Shown here piece after piece: positions 43,548-53,179 of a stretch of DNA of 64,000 nt. How positions within the stretch are numbered: position 1 is the stretch's first letter; every line of letters begins with the position of its first letter. Position numbers and translations under genes: made by a program. Below the pieces are notes generated by a model that saw only the letters and a program-made list of their open reading frames with translations, made no database searches and was not told where the DNA came from. Location: positions 930,001-994,000 of the forward strand of contig DAJPGJ010000001.1 of NCBI GenBank assembly GCA_025992705.1, given 5' to 3'. This stretch comes from Coriobacteriaceae bacterium. GTDB taxonomy: Bacteria > Actinomycetota > Coriobacteriia > Coriobacteriales > QAMH01.

Positions 43548-44693
43548 ATGGAGTTTGTCACGGCAGGGGAGTCGCATGGACCAGCGCTCACGGCGATCGT
43601 CTCCGGCATGCCGGCGGGCGTTTCCATCGACATCGATGCGATCAATCGCGATCTTGCACGTCGCCAGGGCGGCTATGGTCGCGGTGGTCGCCAGAAGATC
43701 GAGCATGACACCGCGCAGATACTCTCCGGCGTGCGCTTTTCCCAAACGCTCGGCACGCCCATTACCCTGCAGGTCGTCAATGACGATTTCGCCAACTGGA
43801 CTGACCGCATGGCGCCAAACGGGGAGGCTCCAGACGACCTGAAGCGCGAGACCTGTCCGCGTCCTGGCCATGCGGACCTCGTCGGTATGCTCAAGATCGC
43901 GACCGACGATGCCCGCGACATCCTCGAGCGCTCGAGCGCACGCGAGACGGCGGCGCGTGTCGCAGCTGGCGGCATTGCCAAGGCGCTCCTGGCTGAGCTC
44001 AGCGTCGAGGTCTATTCCTACGTGCGCCGCATCGGCACGGTGGAGCTGCCCGAAAACGCGCAGATCGAGCGCGCAGCCATCGGGGCATCCGAATGCCGAT
44101 GCCCCGACGAGGAGACGACACAGGCTATGAAGGCGCTTATCGATGAGGCGCGGACCAAGGGCGAGTCGCTCGGTGGCGAGTTCGTCGTCGTTGCCGATGG
44201 TCTCGTTCCCGGCCTTGGCAGTTACGCCTCCGGTCCTGACCGCCTCACCTCGCGTCTGGGCGCAGCGGCGTTTTCCATCCCCGCCATCAAAGGCGTCGAG
44301 TTTGGCTTGGGCTTCGAGGCAGCGCGGCGTCCTGGAAGCCTCGTGCACGATTCCATCTACTATGACGAGGCGCGTGGCTTCACCCGTTCCGGTAACAATG
44401 CCGGCGGCCTCGAGGGCGGCATGACCAACGGCGAGCCCCTCGTCATGACGTGCGCGATGAAACCCATTCCAACCATGATGCAGCCACTTGATACCGTCGA
44501 TACCGATACGCTCATGCCCGTCAAGGCATCCAAGGAGCGTTCGGATGTGTGCGCGGTGCCTGCCGCGGCCGTCGTGGCCGAGGCTGAGGTCGCCTTCGTG
44601 CTCGCCGATGCCTATCTCGAGAAGTTCGGTGCCGACGTGATCGATGACATCATCGCTGCACGCGATGCATATCGGGAGCGCATCGCATTATGA
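43548..44693 (+). CDS. aroC: Chorismate synthase
   Basis: A 381-aa enzyme forming chorismate from EPSP with reduced FMN. Starts MEFVTAGESHGPALTAIVSGMPAGV; RRQGGYGRGGRQKIEHD, RPGHADLVG, SSARETAARVAAGGIAK, GNNAGGLEGGMTNGEPLV and VKASKERSDVCAVPAA-type C-terminal motif are present. The ATG at 43548 follows AAAGGGAAGAG; the longer frame from 43479 overlaps the DUF1385 gene. Leads aroC-aroK-aroB-aroQ. Confidence 0.96.
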   Translation: MEFVTAGESHGPALTAIVSGMPAGVSIDIDAINRDLARRQGGYGRGGRQKIEHDTAQILSGVRFSQTLGTPITLQVVNDDFANWTDRMAPNGEAPDDLKRETCPRPGHADLVGMLKIATDDARDILERSSARETAARVAAGGIAKALLAELSVEVYSYVRRIGTVELPENAQIERAAIGASECRCPDEETTQAMKALIDEARTKGESLGGEFVVVADGLVPGLGSYASGPDRLTSRLGAAAFSIPAIKGVEFGLGFEAARRPGSLVHDSIYYDEARGFTRSGNNAGGLEGGMTNGEPLVMTCAMKPIPTMMQPLDTVDTDTLMPVKASKERSDVCAVPAAAVVAEAEVAFVLADAYLEKFGADVIDDIIAARDAYRERIAL

Positions 44694-45217
44694 CGCGCGA
44701 AACATGCAACGATCACATACTCCTCGTTGGGTTCATGGGCTCGGGCAAGACAAGCGTCTCGCGCAAACTGTCTGCCATCACGGGACTTTCGCTCATCGAC
44801 CTTGACTATCGTATTGAGGCAATTCAACACCGCAAGATCCCCCGCATCTTTGCCGAGGAGGGCGAAGCGGGTTTCAGGCGCATCGAGACCGAGACCCTCC
44901 GTGGCCTCGAGCATGAGGGCCGCTCCATCATCTCCTGTGGCGGTGGCATCGTCTGCAATCCGGTCAACCGTCCCATACTCAAATCCCTCGGTACTGTTGT
45001 CTTTCTTGACGTGCCATGTGATGAGGCCATTGGGCGCATCTCGAATCCCTCCACGCGACCGCTGCTCTCGGGCGAGCGTCCCGTCGATGAAATCTATGCC
45101 GAACGCATGCCCTGGTACCGTGAAGTTGCGGATATCACCATCGAGTCATCGGGTAAAAGCGTCTATCAGGTGGCCAACCAATGCAAGGAAGCTCTGGAAC
45201 GAGAGGGGCTGTTATGA
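44690..45217 (+). CDS. aroK: Shikimate kinase
   Basis: A 175-aa P-loop kinase: ILLVGFMGSGKTSVSRKLS (Walker A), SLIDLDYRIE, FAEEGEAGFRRIETETL (shikimate binding), ISCGGGIV and RPLLSGE. Phosphorylates shikimate. Overlaps aroC and aroB by 4 bp each. Confidence 0.94.
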   Translation: MTRETCNDHILLVGFMGSGKTSVSRKLSAITGLSLIDLDYRIEAIQHRKIPRIFAEEGEAGFRRIETETLRGLEHEGRSIISCGGGIVCNPVNRPILKSLGTVVFLDVPCDEAIGRISNPSTRPLLSGERPVDEIYAERMPWYREVADITIESSGKSVYQVANQCKEALEREGLL

Positions 45218-46365
45218 GCCGAGACCGCATCATCCACGTCGCCTTACCGGGCGGCCATGTGTACGATATCCGCATCGGGAGCGGTGCCCTTTCCGCACTC
45301 TCCTCGACGGCACGCGATCTCAAGGATTGCCAGCGTGCCCTCGTCATCTCGGATGAGAACGTGGGGCCTGCCTATGGCAAGCTCGTGAAGAAACGTCTCG
45401 AAGAGGCTGGATTCGAGGTCTACGACCTGCTCATCGCGCCGGGGGAAACCTCCAAGTCCGTCGAACTCGCCAATGAGCTCTGGGAGGCTATCGCCCGCTA
45501 TGGTTTCACTCGCGATGATTTCATCGTTGCGTGCGGCGGTGGCGTCGTGGGCGATTTGGCCGGCTTCGTCGCCTCGACCTACATGCGCGGCATCGACTTC
45601 ATCCAGGTGCCCACGACCCTGCTTGCGATGGTCGACTCGTCCATTGGCGGCAAGACGGGGGTCAACCTTCAGTCCGGCAAGAACCTCGTCGGCACCTTCC
45701 ATCAGCCCATCTTCGTGTGTTCCGACATCCGCTGCCTCAAGACCCTTCTCGAGGAGGACTGGGCAAACGGCTTTGCCGAGATAGCCAAGAGCTCCTTCGT
45801 GGCCCCGCGTCGTTCCTTCTACGAATGGCTGCGTGACAACGCCGCGGGTCTCATGGCACATGACGTCGAGTTGCTTGAGGAGGCGGTCTACATGACCGCC
45901 GAGTTCAAGGCATCCGTGGTGAGCAAGGACAGCACCGAATCCGCCGGTGTGCGCGAGTGTCTCAACTACGGACACACTCTCGCACATGCCATCGAGAACG
46001 CCGCGGGCTATGGCACTATCGCGCATGGACGCGCCGTTGCCGAGGGAATGCGTTTCGCAGCACGTCTATCCGTCGAGATGCTTGGCTGCGACATGAGTGT
46101 CGTGAAGGCGACGGATAGCCTGCTCGACTCGCTGGGCTTGCCAGCGCTTCCGTGGGTGGCGCCACCGGAGCGCCTCTTCAAACTCATGAAGGGCGACAAG
46201 AAGGCACGCGGTGGCCAGGTCAGGTTCGTTTTGCTCGAGGACATCGCCAAGTGGAAGCTCGTGGCCGTGCCCGATAACGTCATCATGGAACACTTGCGGG
46301 CATGGTGCGCGGCCAAGGAGCGCTTCATCGAGCAAAACGGCGGAAAGATGTGGGGGCAGGCATGA
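45214..46365 (+). CDS. aroB: 3-dehydroquinate synthase
   Basis: A 383-aa NAD- and metal-dependent enzyme of the shikimate pathway: VISDENVGPAYG, PGETSKSVELANELWEA, ACGGGVVGDLAGFVASTYMRGI, VPTTLLAMVDSSIGGKTGVNL and LNYGHTLAHAIE. ATG at 45214 in the ATGA overlap; the GTG/ATG at 45181 lies inside aroK. Confidence 0.95.
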   Translation: MSRDRIIHVALPGGHVYDIRIGSGALSALSSTARDLKDCQRALVISDENVGPAYGKLVKKRLEEAGFEVYDLLIAPGETSKSVELANELWEAIARYGFTRDDFIVACGGGVVGDLAGFVASTYMRGIDFIQVPTTLLAMVDSSIGGKTGVNLQSGKNLVGTFHQPIFVCSDIRCLKTLLEEDWANGFAEIAKSSFVAPRRSFYEWLRDNAAGLMAHDVELLEEAVYMTAEFKASVVSKDSTESAGVRECLNYGHTLAHAIENAAGYGTIAHGRAVAEGMRFAARLSVEMLGCDMSVVKATDSLLDSLGLPALPWVAPPERLFKLMKGDKKARGGQVRFVLLEDIAKWKLVAVPDNVIMEHLRAWCAAKERFIEQNGGKMWGQA

Positions 46366-46793
46366 GGCTGCTGTTGATGAACGGCCCCAATCTCAACTTG
46401 CTGGGGCAGCGCGAACCTGACGTCTACGGCACGACGACGCTCGCCGACATAGAGGCCGATACGGTTACCTATGCGCGTGAGCACGGTGCCGACATGGACT
46501 GCTTCCAGTCCAACCATGAGGGCGAGCTTATCGACAAGATACATGCGAGCCAGGGTGTCTATGACGGTATCGTCTACAACCCCGGCGCGCACACGCACTA
46601 TAGCTACGCCTTGCATGATGCGATCAGTTCGGTCACCACACCGGTTGTCGAGGTGCACATCTCCGATATCTCGAAGCGCGAGGAGTTTCGCCGGCATTCG
46701 GTGCTTGCCGATGCGTGCATCGGGCAGATCAAGGGGCTCGGACCTCAAGGCTACCTGCGCGGCGTCGACATGCTGCTGGAGCATCTGGGGTAA
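46362..46793 (+). CDS. aroQ: 3-dehydroquinate dehydratase, type II
   Basis: A 143-aa protein: LLLMNGPNLNLLGQREPDVYG, FQSNHEGELIDKIH, GIVYNPGAHTHYSYALHDAI and VEVHISDISKREEFRRHSV. The type II (dodecameric) dehydroquinase. ATG at 46362 overlaps the aroB stop. Last gene of the aro cluster; aroA, aroE and aroF/G are not in this window. Confidence 0.95.
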   Translation: MRLLLMNGPNLNLLGQREPDVYGTTTLADIEADTVTYAREHGADMDCFQSNHEGELIDKIHASQGVYDGIVYNPGAHTHYSYALHDAISSVTTPVVEVHISDISKREEFRRHSVLADACIGQIKGLGPQGYLRGVDMLLEHLG

Positions 46794-46844
46794 GCGTGAT
46801 ATGACGTGGCTCCGCCATTTCGAGCGGAGACGCCACGTCGCACG

Positions 46845-47008
46845 CTGTCATTTCGAGCGAAGCGAAGCGAAGTCGAGAAATCTCTGCTGTTGGAGATTTC
46901 TCCACTCCGGCGCTGCGCGCCTCCGGTCGAAATGACAGAAGTGGCCGCTGCGCGCCTCCGGTCGAAATGACAGAAGTGGCCGCTGCGCGCCTCCGGTCGA
47001 GATGACGG
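46845..47008 (+). repeat. Fold-back repeat with a 35-bp tandem duplication
   Basis: The first part (46850-46938) folds back on itself: TGTCATTTCGAGCGAAGCG and GAGAAATCTC in the left half face GGAGATTTCTCC and GGTCGAAATGACAG in the right half. The right end is then repeated in tandem with an exact 35-bp period (units at 46911, 46946 and 46981, the last diverging). Located between convergent aroQ and pepP. A related copy is upstream of pepP at about 48.2 kb. Sequences of this kind are common intergenic repeats in many bacteria. Confidence 0.85.
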
Positions 47009-47026
47009 CAGAGGTATAGATATGCC

Positions 47027-48130
47027 TTACTCAACCACCATGAGCTCGTGCGTGATGTCACAGAAGCTCTCGAATCCGGTCTCGGTGACGACACCGCAAT
47101 CCTCGATGCGCACGCCCATTTCGCCTGGTAAGTAGATGCCCGGCTCGTCGGTCACGACGTTGCCGGCGACAAGCGCTTCCTTGTTGGTGGGCGAGAGCAG
47201 GGGAAGCTCATGGATATCGATACCCACGCCATGCCCGAGCGAGTGGCCCATCTTGTGCTCGAAGCCCGCCTTGGCAAGCTCGCTTTCGGCGAGCGTATGC
47301 ATCTGCGCGCCTGTTACATCCGGTTTGATGTTTGCGGCAACCCATTCGTTTGCCCGGCGTACGGCCTCGTAGACGCGTATCTGCTCCTCGCTTGCCCCAC
47401 CGATGCATACCGTGCGTGTCGTGTCCGAGCAGTATCCGCCTACGCGTGCACCGAAGTCGAAGACGATGAAGTCGCCCTGCTCGAACTGGCGCTCTGACGG
47501 TATGGCGTGGGGTTTGGCGCCGTTGGGTCCGCTTGCGACGATGTTCGCGAACGCGAGCTCGCTTGCTCCCAGGCGTTTCATGTTGAACTCGAGCATGATC
47601 GAGGCGTCACGCTCGCTCATGCCGGGCTGTAAATCCTCCAGCGTTTCCATGAACGCCTCCGAGGCGATGGCCTGGGCTCGTTTCATGAGGACGATCTCGT
47701 CGGCATCCTTGACGGCACGCAGCTTGAGAATGTCATCGGAGCGCTCCTTGAAGCGCGCGTTGGGCATTGCATCCGAATACTTGCGATAGAGGCTCAACGG
47801 CATGGTCTCGTCAATGGCGACACGTCCCGTGACGAGCTTGAGTTCCTTGAGCATGTGGGCGATGAACTCGACCTCACGCTCGCGCGAGGCGTCAATTTGC
47901 CAGATGCCTTCCTCGTGGGCCTTCTCGCGCATGGCGGTCACGTAGCGCGTGTCCGTATGCAGGATGCAGTCCTGGCGCGTGATAATGGCGACATGAGCTT
48001 GCTCGCTGTCGAAGACGTCCTCGAAACCCGTGAGCCAGAACAGGTCGCTGTTCGCCCGTACGATGATTGCATCGAGAACCTGGTCCTCGAGAAGTCTCTG
48101 CACTTGTTCGATCCTGTGTAACGCCCGCAT
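47027..48130 (-). CDS. pepP: Xaa-Pro aminopeptidase (M24B family)
   Basis: A 367-aa metallopeptidase: creatinase-like N-terminal domain (RIEQVQRLLEDQVLDAIIVRANSDLFWLTGFEDVFDSEQ) and the pita-bread domain with GDFIVFDFGARVGGYCSDTTRT (metal Asp residues), GHSLGHGVGIDIHE and NVVTDEPGIYLPGEMGVRIED. Cleaves N-terminal residues before proline. The ATG at 48130 matches the family start; the frame further upstream only translates the intergenic repeat. GGAGG directly abuts this ATG, so the start could be a few codons off. The pepP/efp pairing is common, here divergent. Confidence 0.92.
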   Translation of the reverse strand: MRALHRIEQVQRLLEDQVLDAIIVRANSDLFWLTGFEDVFDSEQAHVAIITRQDCILHTDTRYVTAMREKAHEEGIWQIDASREREVEFIAHMLKELKLVTGRVAIDETMPLSLYRKYSDAMPNARFKERSDDILKLRAVKDADEIVLMKRAQAIASEAFMETLEDLQPGMSERDASIMLEFNMKRLGASELAFANIVASGPNGAKPHAIPSERQFEQGDFIVFDFGARVGGYCSDTTRTVCIGGASEEQIRVYEAVRRANEWVAANIKPDVTGAQMHTLAESELAKAGFEHKMGHSLGHGVGIDIHELPLLSPTNKEALVAGNVVTDEPGIYLPGEMGVRIEDCGVVTETGFESFCDITHELMVVE

Positions 48131-48178
48131 CCTCCATGCCTTTCCATATCCATTGTCATTCCAAGCGAAGGCCGTGCC

Positions 48179-48286
48179 CCATTGTCGTTTCGAGCGAAGC
48201 GACCGAAGGTCGCGAAGTCGAGAAATCTCTGCCGTTGCTTGAGATTTCTCCACTTCGGCGCTTCGCGCCTCCAGTCGAAATGACAG
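48179..48286 (+). repeat. Fold-back repeat related to the 46.85-kb element
   Basis: GTCGTTTCGAGCGAAGCGA, then GAGAAATCTCTGCCGTTG and its return GAGATTTCTCCACTTCGGCG, ending CAGTCGAAATGACAGG. The same layout and many identical blocks occur at 46850-46938, in the same orientation. It lies in the 325-bp gap between divergent pepP and efp, so it is close to both promoters. The rest of that gap has a possible TAGAAT -10 (about 48415) for efp and nothing else obvious. Confidence 0.82.
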
Positions 48287-48455
48287 GACGTACGCTTGCA
48301 CATGCGCTTCATTGTATGGAAACGCGTGCTTCGTGCAAGAATCGGATGCGTTTCGCACGATTACGGGCATTTTGCGCACGCTCAAAGCTGACCCTCACGT
48401 TTGCGGGTCGATAGAGTAGAATAGTGCGGATATGTCGAGAGAAAGGCAGTGAAAA

Positions 48456-49016
48456 GTGAGCGTTCAGCCCTCAAACTTTAAAAACGGCATGTGCATCAAG
48501 TACAACAACAAGCTTTGCACCATTGTCGAGTTCCAGCACGTCAAGCCCGGCAAAGGCGGTGCCTTCATTCGCACCAAGCTCAAGGACGTCTCTACGGGTC
48601 GCGTCGTCGAGTACACCTTCAGGCCCAACGACAAGTTCGACGATGTGCGTCTCGAGACCAAGGAGATGGAGTATTCCTGGACCGACGGTGACACGTTCTA
48701 CTTCATGGACCCTGTGACCTACGAGCAACCCGAGGTCCCCGCGGCCATCATCGGCGATAACGAGAAGTGGCTCAAGGAGGGCGACACCTGTCTGGCACAA
48801 TACGCCGACGGCGAGCTCATCAACGTCGAGCCCCCCATGTTCGTCGAGCTCGAGATCACGGAGACCGAGCCCGGCTTCAAGGGTAACACCGTTCAGAGCG
48901 GCACCAAGCCTGCCGTTTGCGAGACGGGCGCCGAAATCAAGGTTCCGCTCTTCCTCGAGATTGGCGACAGGGTCAAGATCGACACGCGCGACGGCCGCTT
49001 CGTCGAGCGCCTCTAA
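48456..49016 (+). CDS. efp: Elongation factor P
   Basis: A 186-aa three-domain EF-P: FKNGMCIKYNNKLCTIVEFQHVKPGKGGAFIRTKLKD, with the modifiable lysine in the PGKGG loop, the OB domains and the C-terminal signature VQSGTKPAVCETGAEIKVPLFLEIGDRVKIDTRDGRF. Relieves ribosome stalling at polyproline. No epmA/epmB or ymfI-type modifier is in the window. GTG start with GAAAGGCAGTGAAAA upstream. Confidence 0.95.
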   Translation: MSVQPSNFKNGMCIKYNNKLCTIVEFQHVKPGKGGAFIRTKLKDVSTGRVVEYTFRPNDKFDDVRLETKEMEYSWTDGDTFYFMDPVTYEQPEVPAAIIGDNEKWLKEGDTCLAQYADGELINVEPPMFVELEITETEPGFKGNTVQSGTKPAVCETGAEIKVPLFLEIGDRVKIDTRDGRFVERL

Positions 49017-49760
<744 letters not shown>

Positions 49761-49775
49761 AGAAGGAGACCCAAA

Positions 49776-50333
49776 GTGTCAGAAGAACTCGATCAGGCAA
49801 AAGAGGCAATGGCCCGTGCGGTCAAGGCGCTCGACCAGGATTTTTCGAAACTCAACACGGGTCGTCCCTCGGCGAGCATCCTCGACAACGTGAAGGTCGA
49901 CTATTACGGCGTTCCCACGCCCGTTTCACAGGTCGGTGCCATCAAGATTCCCGAGGGCAACCTCATGACCATCGAGCCGTGGGACAAGTCCCTGCTCGGA
50001 CCCGTCGAGAAGGCCATCCTCTCTGCCAATCTGGGCATCACGCCCAATAATGATGGCTCGGGTATCATCCGCCTGCCGTTCCCCGCTCCCACCGAGGAGC
50101 GCCGCCGCGAGATCGTCAAGGAGTGCAAGGCCGCTGCCGAGAACCGCCGCGTTGCCGTGCGCAACGCTCGCCGCGATGCCAAGAACAAGATCGAGCGACT
50201 CAAGAAGGACGGCGAGATCAGCGAGGACGAGCAGCATCGCGAAGAAGAGCAGCTCCAGAAGCTCACCGATGACTTCATCGCGAAAATCGACGCGGCCCTT
50301 TCCGTGAAAGAGGCCGAGGTCATGGAGATCTAG
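49776..50333 (+). CDS. frr: Ribosome recycling factor
   Basis: A 185-aa RRF: KALDQDFSKLNTGRPSASILDNVKVDYYG, LMTIEPWDKSLLGPVEKAI, RLPFPAPTEERRREIVKECKAAAENRRVAVRNARRDAKN and a long helical C-terminus. Splits post-termination ribosomes with EF-G. GTG start preceded by AGAAGGAG. Confidence 0.97.
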   Translation: MSEELDQAKEAMARAVKALDQDFSKLNTGRPSASILDNVKVDYYGVPTPVSQVGAIKIPEGNLMTIEPWDKSLLGPVEKAILSANLGITPNNDGSGIIRLPFPAPTEERRREIVKECKAAAENRRVAVRNARRDAKNKIERLKKDGEISEDEQHREEEQLQKLTDDFIAKIDAALSVKEAEVMEI

Positions 50334-50342
50334 GGAGCATTT

Positions 50343-51125
50343 TTGAGCGAGAGACCATCCACGCTGGAGGAGATCTTTCCCGAACCTCCCGCAGAGCTCG
50401 ACGTATACGCACTCGATACGAGCAGAATCCCCGAGCACGTTGCCATCATCATGGATGGCAACGGGCGCTGGGCCAAGCAGCGCGGCCTTGACCGCGGCGA
50501 GGGCCACAAGGCTGGCATCCGCGCCGTGCGCGAAGCCATTACCACCTGCAACGATATCGGCGTGCGCTACCTCACCATCTACTCGTTTTCCACCGAGAAT
50601 TGGAACCGTCCCAAGACCGAGGTCACGGGCCTCATGGATCTCTTCGCCAAGACCATGGGCGCTGAGGTCGACGGCCTTGACGAGGAGAAGGTTAGGATCA
50701 AGCTGCTCGGTCGTGTCGAGGATCTGCCACTCACGACGCGCACCATCTTCAAGCAGGCCGAGAAGCGTACAGCCAAGAATGGTGGCATGACGCTTGCCAT
50801 TGCGGTCAACTACGGTTCGCGCCTCGAGATTACCGATGCGGTCCGCGCAATCACGCGCATGGTCGAGACCGGAGATCTCACGAGCGAGGCGGTTTCGGAG
50901 GACCTGCTATCCGCTCATCTGTACACGGCCGGCATGCCCGATCCGGATCTCCTCATTCGCACGAGCGGTGAGATGCGTCTTTCCAACTTCCTGCTCTGGC
51001 AGCTTGCCTACTCTGAGTTCTACGTCACCGACGTGCTCTGGCCCGACTTCGATCGCTACGAGCTGTTGCGCGCGCTTCTCGATTACCAAGCGCGCGATCG
51101 TCGCTTCGGAAGGGTCGATGAGTAA
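50343..51125 (+). CDS. uppS: Isoprenyl transferase (undecaprenyl diphosphate synthase)
   Basis: A 260-aa cis-prenyltransferase: HVAIIMDGNGRWAKQRG (catalytic Asp), GHKAGIRAVREAI, TIYSFSTENWNRPKTEV, INYGSR-like AVNYGSRLEI and PDPDLLIRTSGEMRLSNFLLWQLAYSEFYVTD. Makes the lipid carrier for wall synthesis from MEP-derived isoprenoids. TTG start with AGGGAG 5 bp upstream. It has about 30 extra N-terminal residues. Confidence 0.95.
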   Translation: MSERPSTLEEIFPEPPAELDVYALDTSRIPEHVAIIMDGNGRWAKQRGLDRGEGHKAGIRAVREAITTCNDIGVRYLTIYSFSTENWNRPKTEVTGLMDLFAKTMGAEVDGLDEEKVRIKLLGRVEDLPLTTRTIFKQAEKRTAKNGGMTLAIAVNYGSRLEITDAVRAITRMVETGDLTSEAVSEDLLSAHLYTAGMPDPDLLIRTSGEMRLSNFLLWQLAYSEFYVTDVLWPDFDRYELLRALLDYQARDRRFGRVDE

Positions 51126-51142
51126 ATGATCGGTGGTGCGTG

Positions 51143-52003
51143 ATGGCAATTAACGTCAAGGACCTCGGTCGTCGTGTCGGTGTCGGTGCGGTGTACGTCA
51201 CCATTACCTCCGTCGCGACCTTCGTCTCGTGGTATACGACGGTCATTGTCATCGCCGCAACGGCTGCCCTGTGCTGCTACGAGTTCCTTCGCATGGCGCA
51301 GGGCAATGGCTATCACCCTTACATCATCATCGGCACCGTCACGGCTGGTCTCATACCCCTGGCCATGTGTCTTATTGTCCAGACCGGGCATGTGGCCGTT
51401 GCCGCTTTGACCGTCTCGTTCATCGCGGGCATCATCATGCTCATGCGCTACTTCGCGCACGTGGAGGACACGATTGTCGACGTCGCGCTCACGCTGTTCG
51501 GCTATCTGTATACGGGTCTCATGCTCTCCTCCTTCGTGATGCTGCGTGGTGTCATTCCCGGTTTCGAAGGTGGTCTCATGTGCTTCCTGGTCTTGGGAAG
51601 CATCTGGGCCAATGACGGTTTTGCCTACCTTGGTGGTTCGGCATTTGGCAGGCACAAATTCGCTCCGCACATCTCGCCCAAGAAGACCTGGGAGGGTGTC
51701 GCATGCGGCATGGTGTTCAGCGTGCTTTTCTGGGTGCTCATCGTCGTTTTCGTTCCCGATTGCGGCTTTGGTTGGGTCTGGGCCGTCATCTCCGGTTTGG
51801 TCGTGGGCTATGCGGGCATCATCGGCGATTTGACGGAGTCCCATATCAAGCGCGGGTTTTCTGCGAAAGATTCGGGTGACATCATGCCTGGGCATGGTGG
51901 TCTGCTCGACCGCTGCGATTCGGTCATTTTCGGCTCCGTGGCGGCATATGCCATGGTCGCCGGTGCCCCCTACATATTCTCATTCATAGGGTTCGCACTG
52001 TAG
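51143..52003 (+). CDS. cdsA: Phosphatidate cytidylyltransferase
   Basis: A 286-aa polytopic membrane enzyme making CDP-diacylglycerol. Six to eight hydrophobic segments; NDGFAYLGGSAFGRHKFAPHISPKKTWEG and the signature DIMPGHGGLLDRCDSVIFG are intact. The ATG at 51143 is taken as start; a GTG immediately before it (51140) is an equal alternative, and there is no strong ribosome-binding site. Confidence 0.94.
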   Translation: MAINVKDLGRRVGVGAVYVTITSVATFVSWYTTVIVIAATAALCCYEFLRMAQGNGYHPYIIIGTVTAGLIPLAMCLIVQTGHVAVAALTVSFIAGIIMLMRYFAHVEDTIVDVALTLFGYLYTGLMLSSFVMLRGVIPGFEGGLMCFLVLGSIWANDGFAYLGGSAFGRHKFAPHISPKKTWEGVACGMVFSVLFWVLIVVFVPDCGFGWVWAVISGLVVGYAGIIGDLTESHIKRGFSAKDSGDIMPGHGGLLDRCDSVIFGSVAAYAMVAGAPYIFSFIGFAL

Positions 52004-52016
52004 GAAAGGAACGCAC

Positions 52017-53171
52017 ATGAGCAAGATGCGTCTCGTCATTCTGGGCGCGACTGGTTCTATTGGCACGCAGACGCTTGATGTCGTGCGCATGCATGCTGAT
52101 AAAGTCGAGGTCGTTGCGCTCGCGGCAGGCCGACGTGTCGACGAGATGGTGCGCTATGCGCAGGAGTTCGGCTGCAAGCACCTTGCCTTCGGCGATGAGA
52201 CCGTGCGCGACGCTCCCGCGTTGGCACAGCTCGATGACAAGGTGTCTGTCGGTTTTGGCGCCGCCGCCGTTGCGGCCCTCACGCAACTTGACGATGTCGA
52301 CATCGTGCTTAACGCGCTTTCCGGCGAGGCGGGCATGCGCGCCTCCTACGACACGCTCAAGGCGGACCGCATCCTCGCGCTTGCCAACAAGGAGTCGCTC
52401 GTCGTGGGCGGCGACCTCATCATGCCGCTCGCCACGCACGATACCCTGCTCCCCGTCGATTCCGAGCACTCGGCAATCTACCAGTGCTATCTGGGAGAAT
52501 TCGCAAACGAGGCGCGTAGGATTTGGCTCACCTGCTCGGGTGGCCCCTTCCGTGGCATGACGCGCGACGAGCTTTCGCAGGTGACGGCTGCGCAGGCGCT
52601 TGCGCATCCCACATGGAACATGGGACCCAAGATCACCATCGATTCGGCAACGCTCATGAACAAGGGCCTCGAGGTGATCGAGGCACAGCACCTCTTCGAC
52701 GTGAAGACGGATGACATCCGGGTTGTCGTGCATCCGCAGTCATGCGTGCACTCGATGGTCGAGTACGTCGATGGCTCGGTCAAGGCTCATCTGGGTGTTG
52801 CCGACATGCGCATACCCATCCAGTTCGCGCTGAGTTATCCGCATCGCTGGGAAAGCCCGGCAGCGCAGGTCGATTTTACCCAGATGGCGTCACTCGAGTT
52901 CCTCGATCCGGATTTGGATACTTTCCGTTGCCTGACGCTCGCGCTTGAGGCGGGTCGCGCAGGTGGCACGCTTCCCTGCGTGATGAACGCGGCAAACGAG
53001 GTCGCCGTGGCGGCCTTCCTTGCCGATGCCTGCCGCCTGACCGATATCGACGCGACCGTCGAGCAGGTTATGGAGCGTATGGGAAGCGAGCCGGTCGAAT
53101 CGCTCGAGCAGCTCGAGGAAATCGACGCGCGCTCTCGTGCGCTCGCGTCCGACATTCTGGCGAGGGGATAG
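52017..53171 (+). CDS. dxr: 1-deoxy-D-xylulose 5-phosphate reductoisomerase
   Basis: A 384-aa NADPH enzyme, second step of the MEP pathway: LVILGATGSIGTQTLDVVR, LALANKESLVVGGDLIM, LPVDSEHSAIYQCY, TCSGGPFRG, HPTWNMGPKITIDSATLMNKGLEVIEA and the C-terminal NAANEVAVAAFL. ATG start 14 bp after cdsA with GGAAAGGA upstream. Confidence 0.97.
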   Translation: MSKMRLVILGATGSIGTQTLDVVRMHADKVEVVALAAGRRVDEMVRYAQEFGCKHLAFGDETVRDAPALAQLDDKVSVGFGAAAVAALTQLDDVDIVLNALSGEAGMRASYDTLKADRILALANKESLVVGGDLIMPLATHDTLLPVDSEHSAIYQCYLGEFANEARRIWLTCSGGPFRGMTRDELSQVTAAQALAHPTWNMGPKITIDSATLMNKGLEVIEAQHLFDVKTDDIRVVVHPQSCVHSMVEYVDGSVKAHLGVADMRIPIQFALSYPHRWESPAAQVDFTQMASLEFLDPDLDTFRCLTLALEAGRAGGTLPCVMNAANEVAVAAFLADACRLTDIDATVEQVMERMGSEPVESLEQLEEIDARSRALASDILARG

Positions 53172-53179
53172 TCCGCCTC

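Noticed and set aside
46911..47008. Possible CRISPR array
   Set aside because: The 35-bp units are contiguous tandem copies with no unique spacers.
48131..48385. N-terminal extension of PepP
   Set aside because: It is a translation of the fold-back repeat; the family N-terminus begins at 48130.
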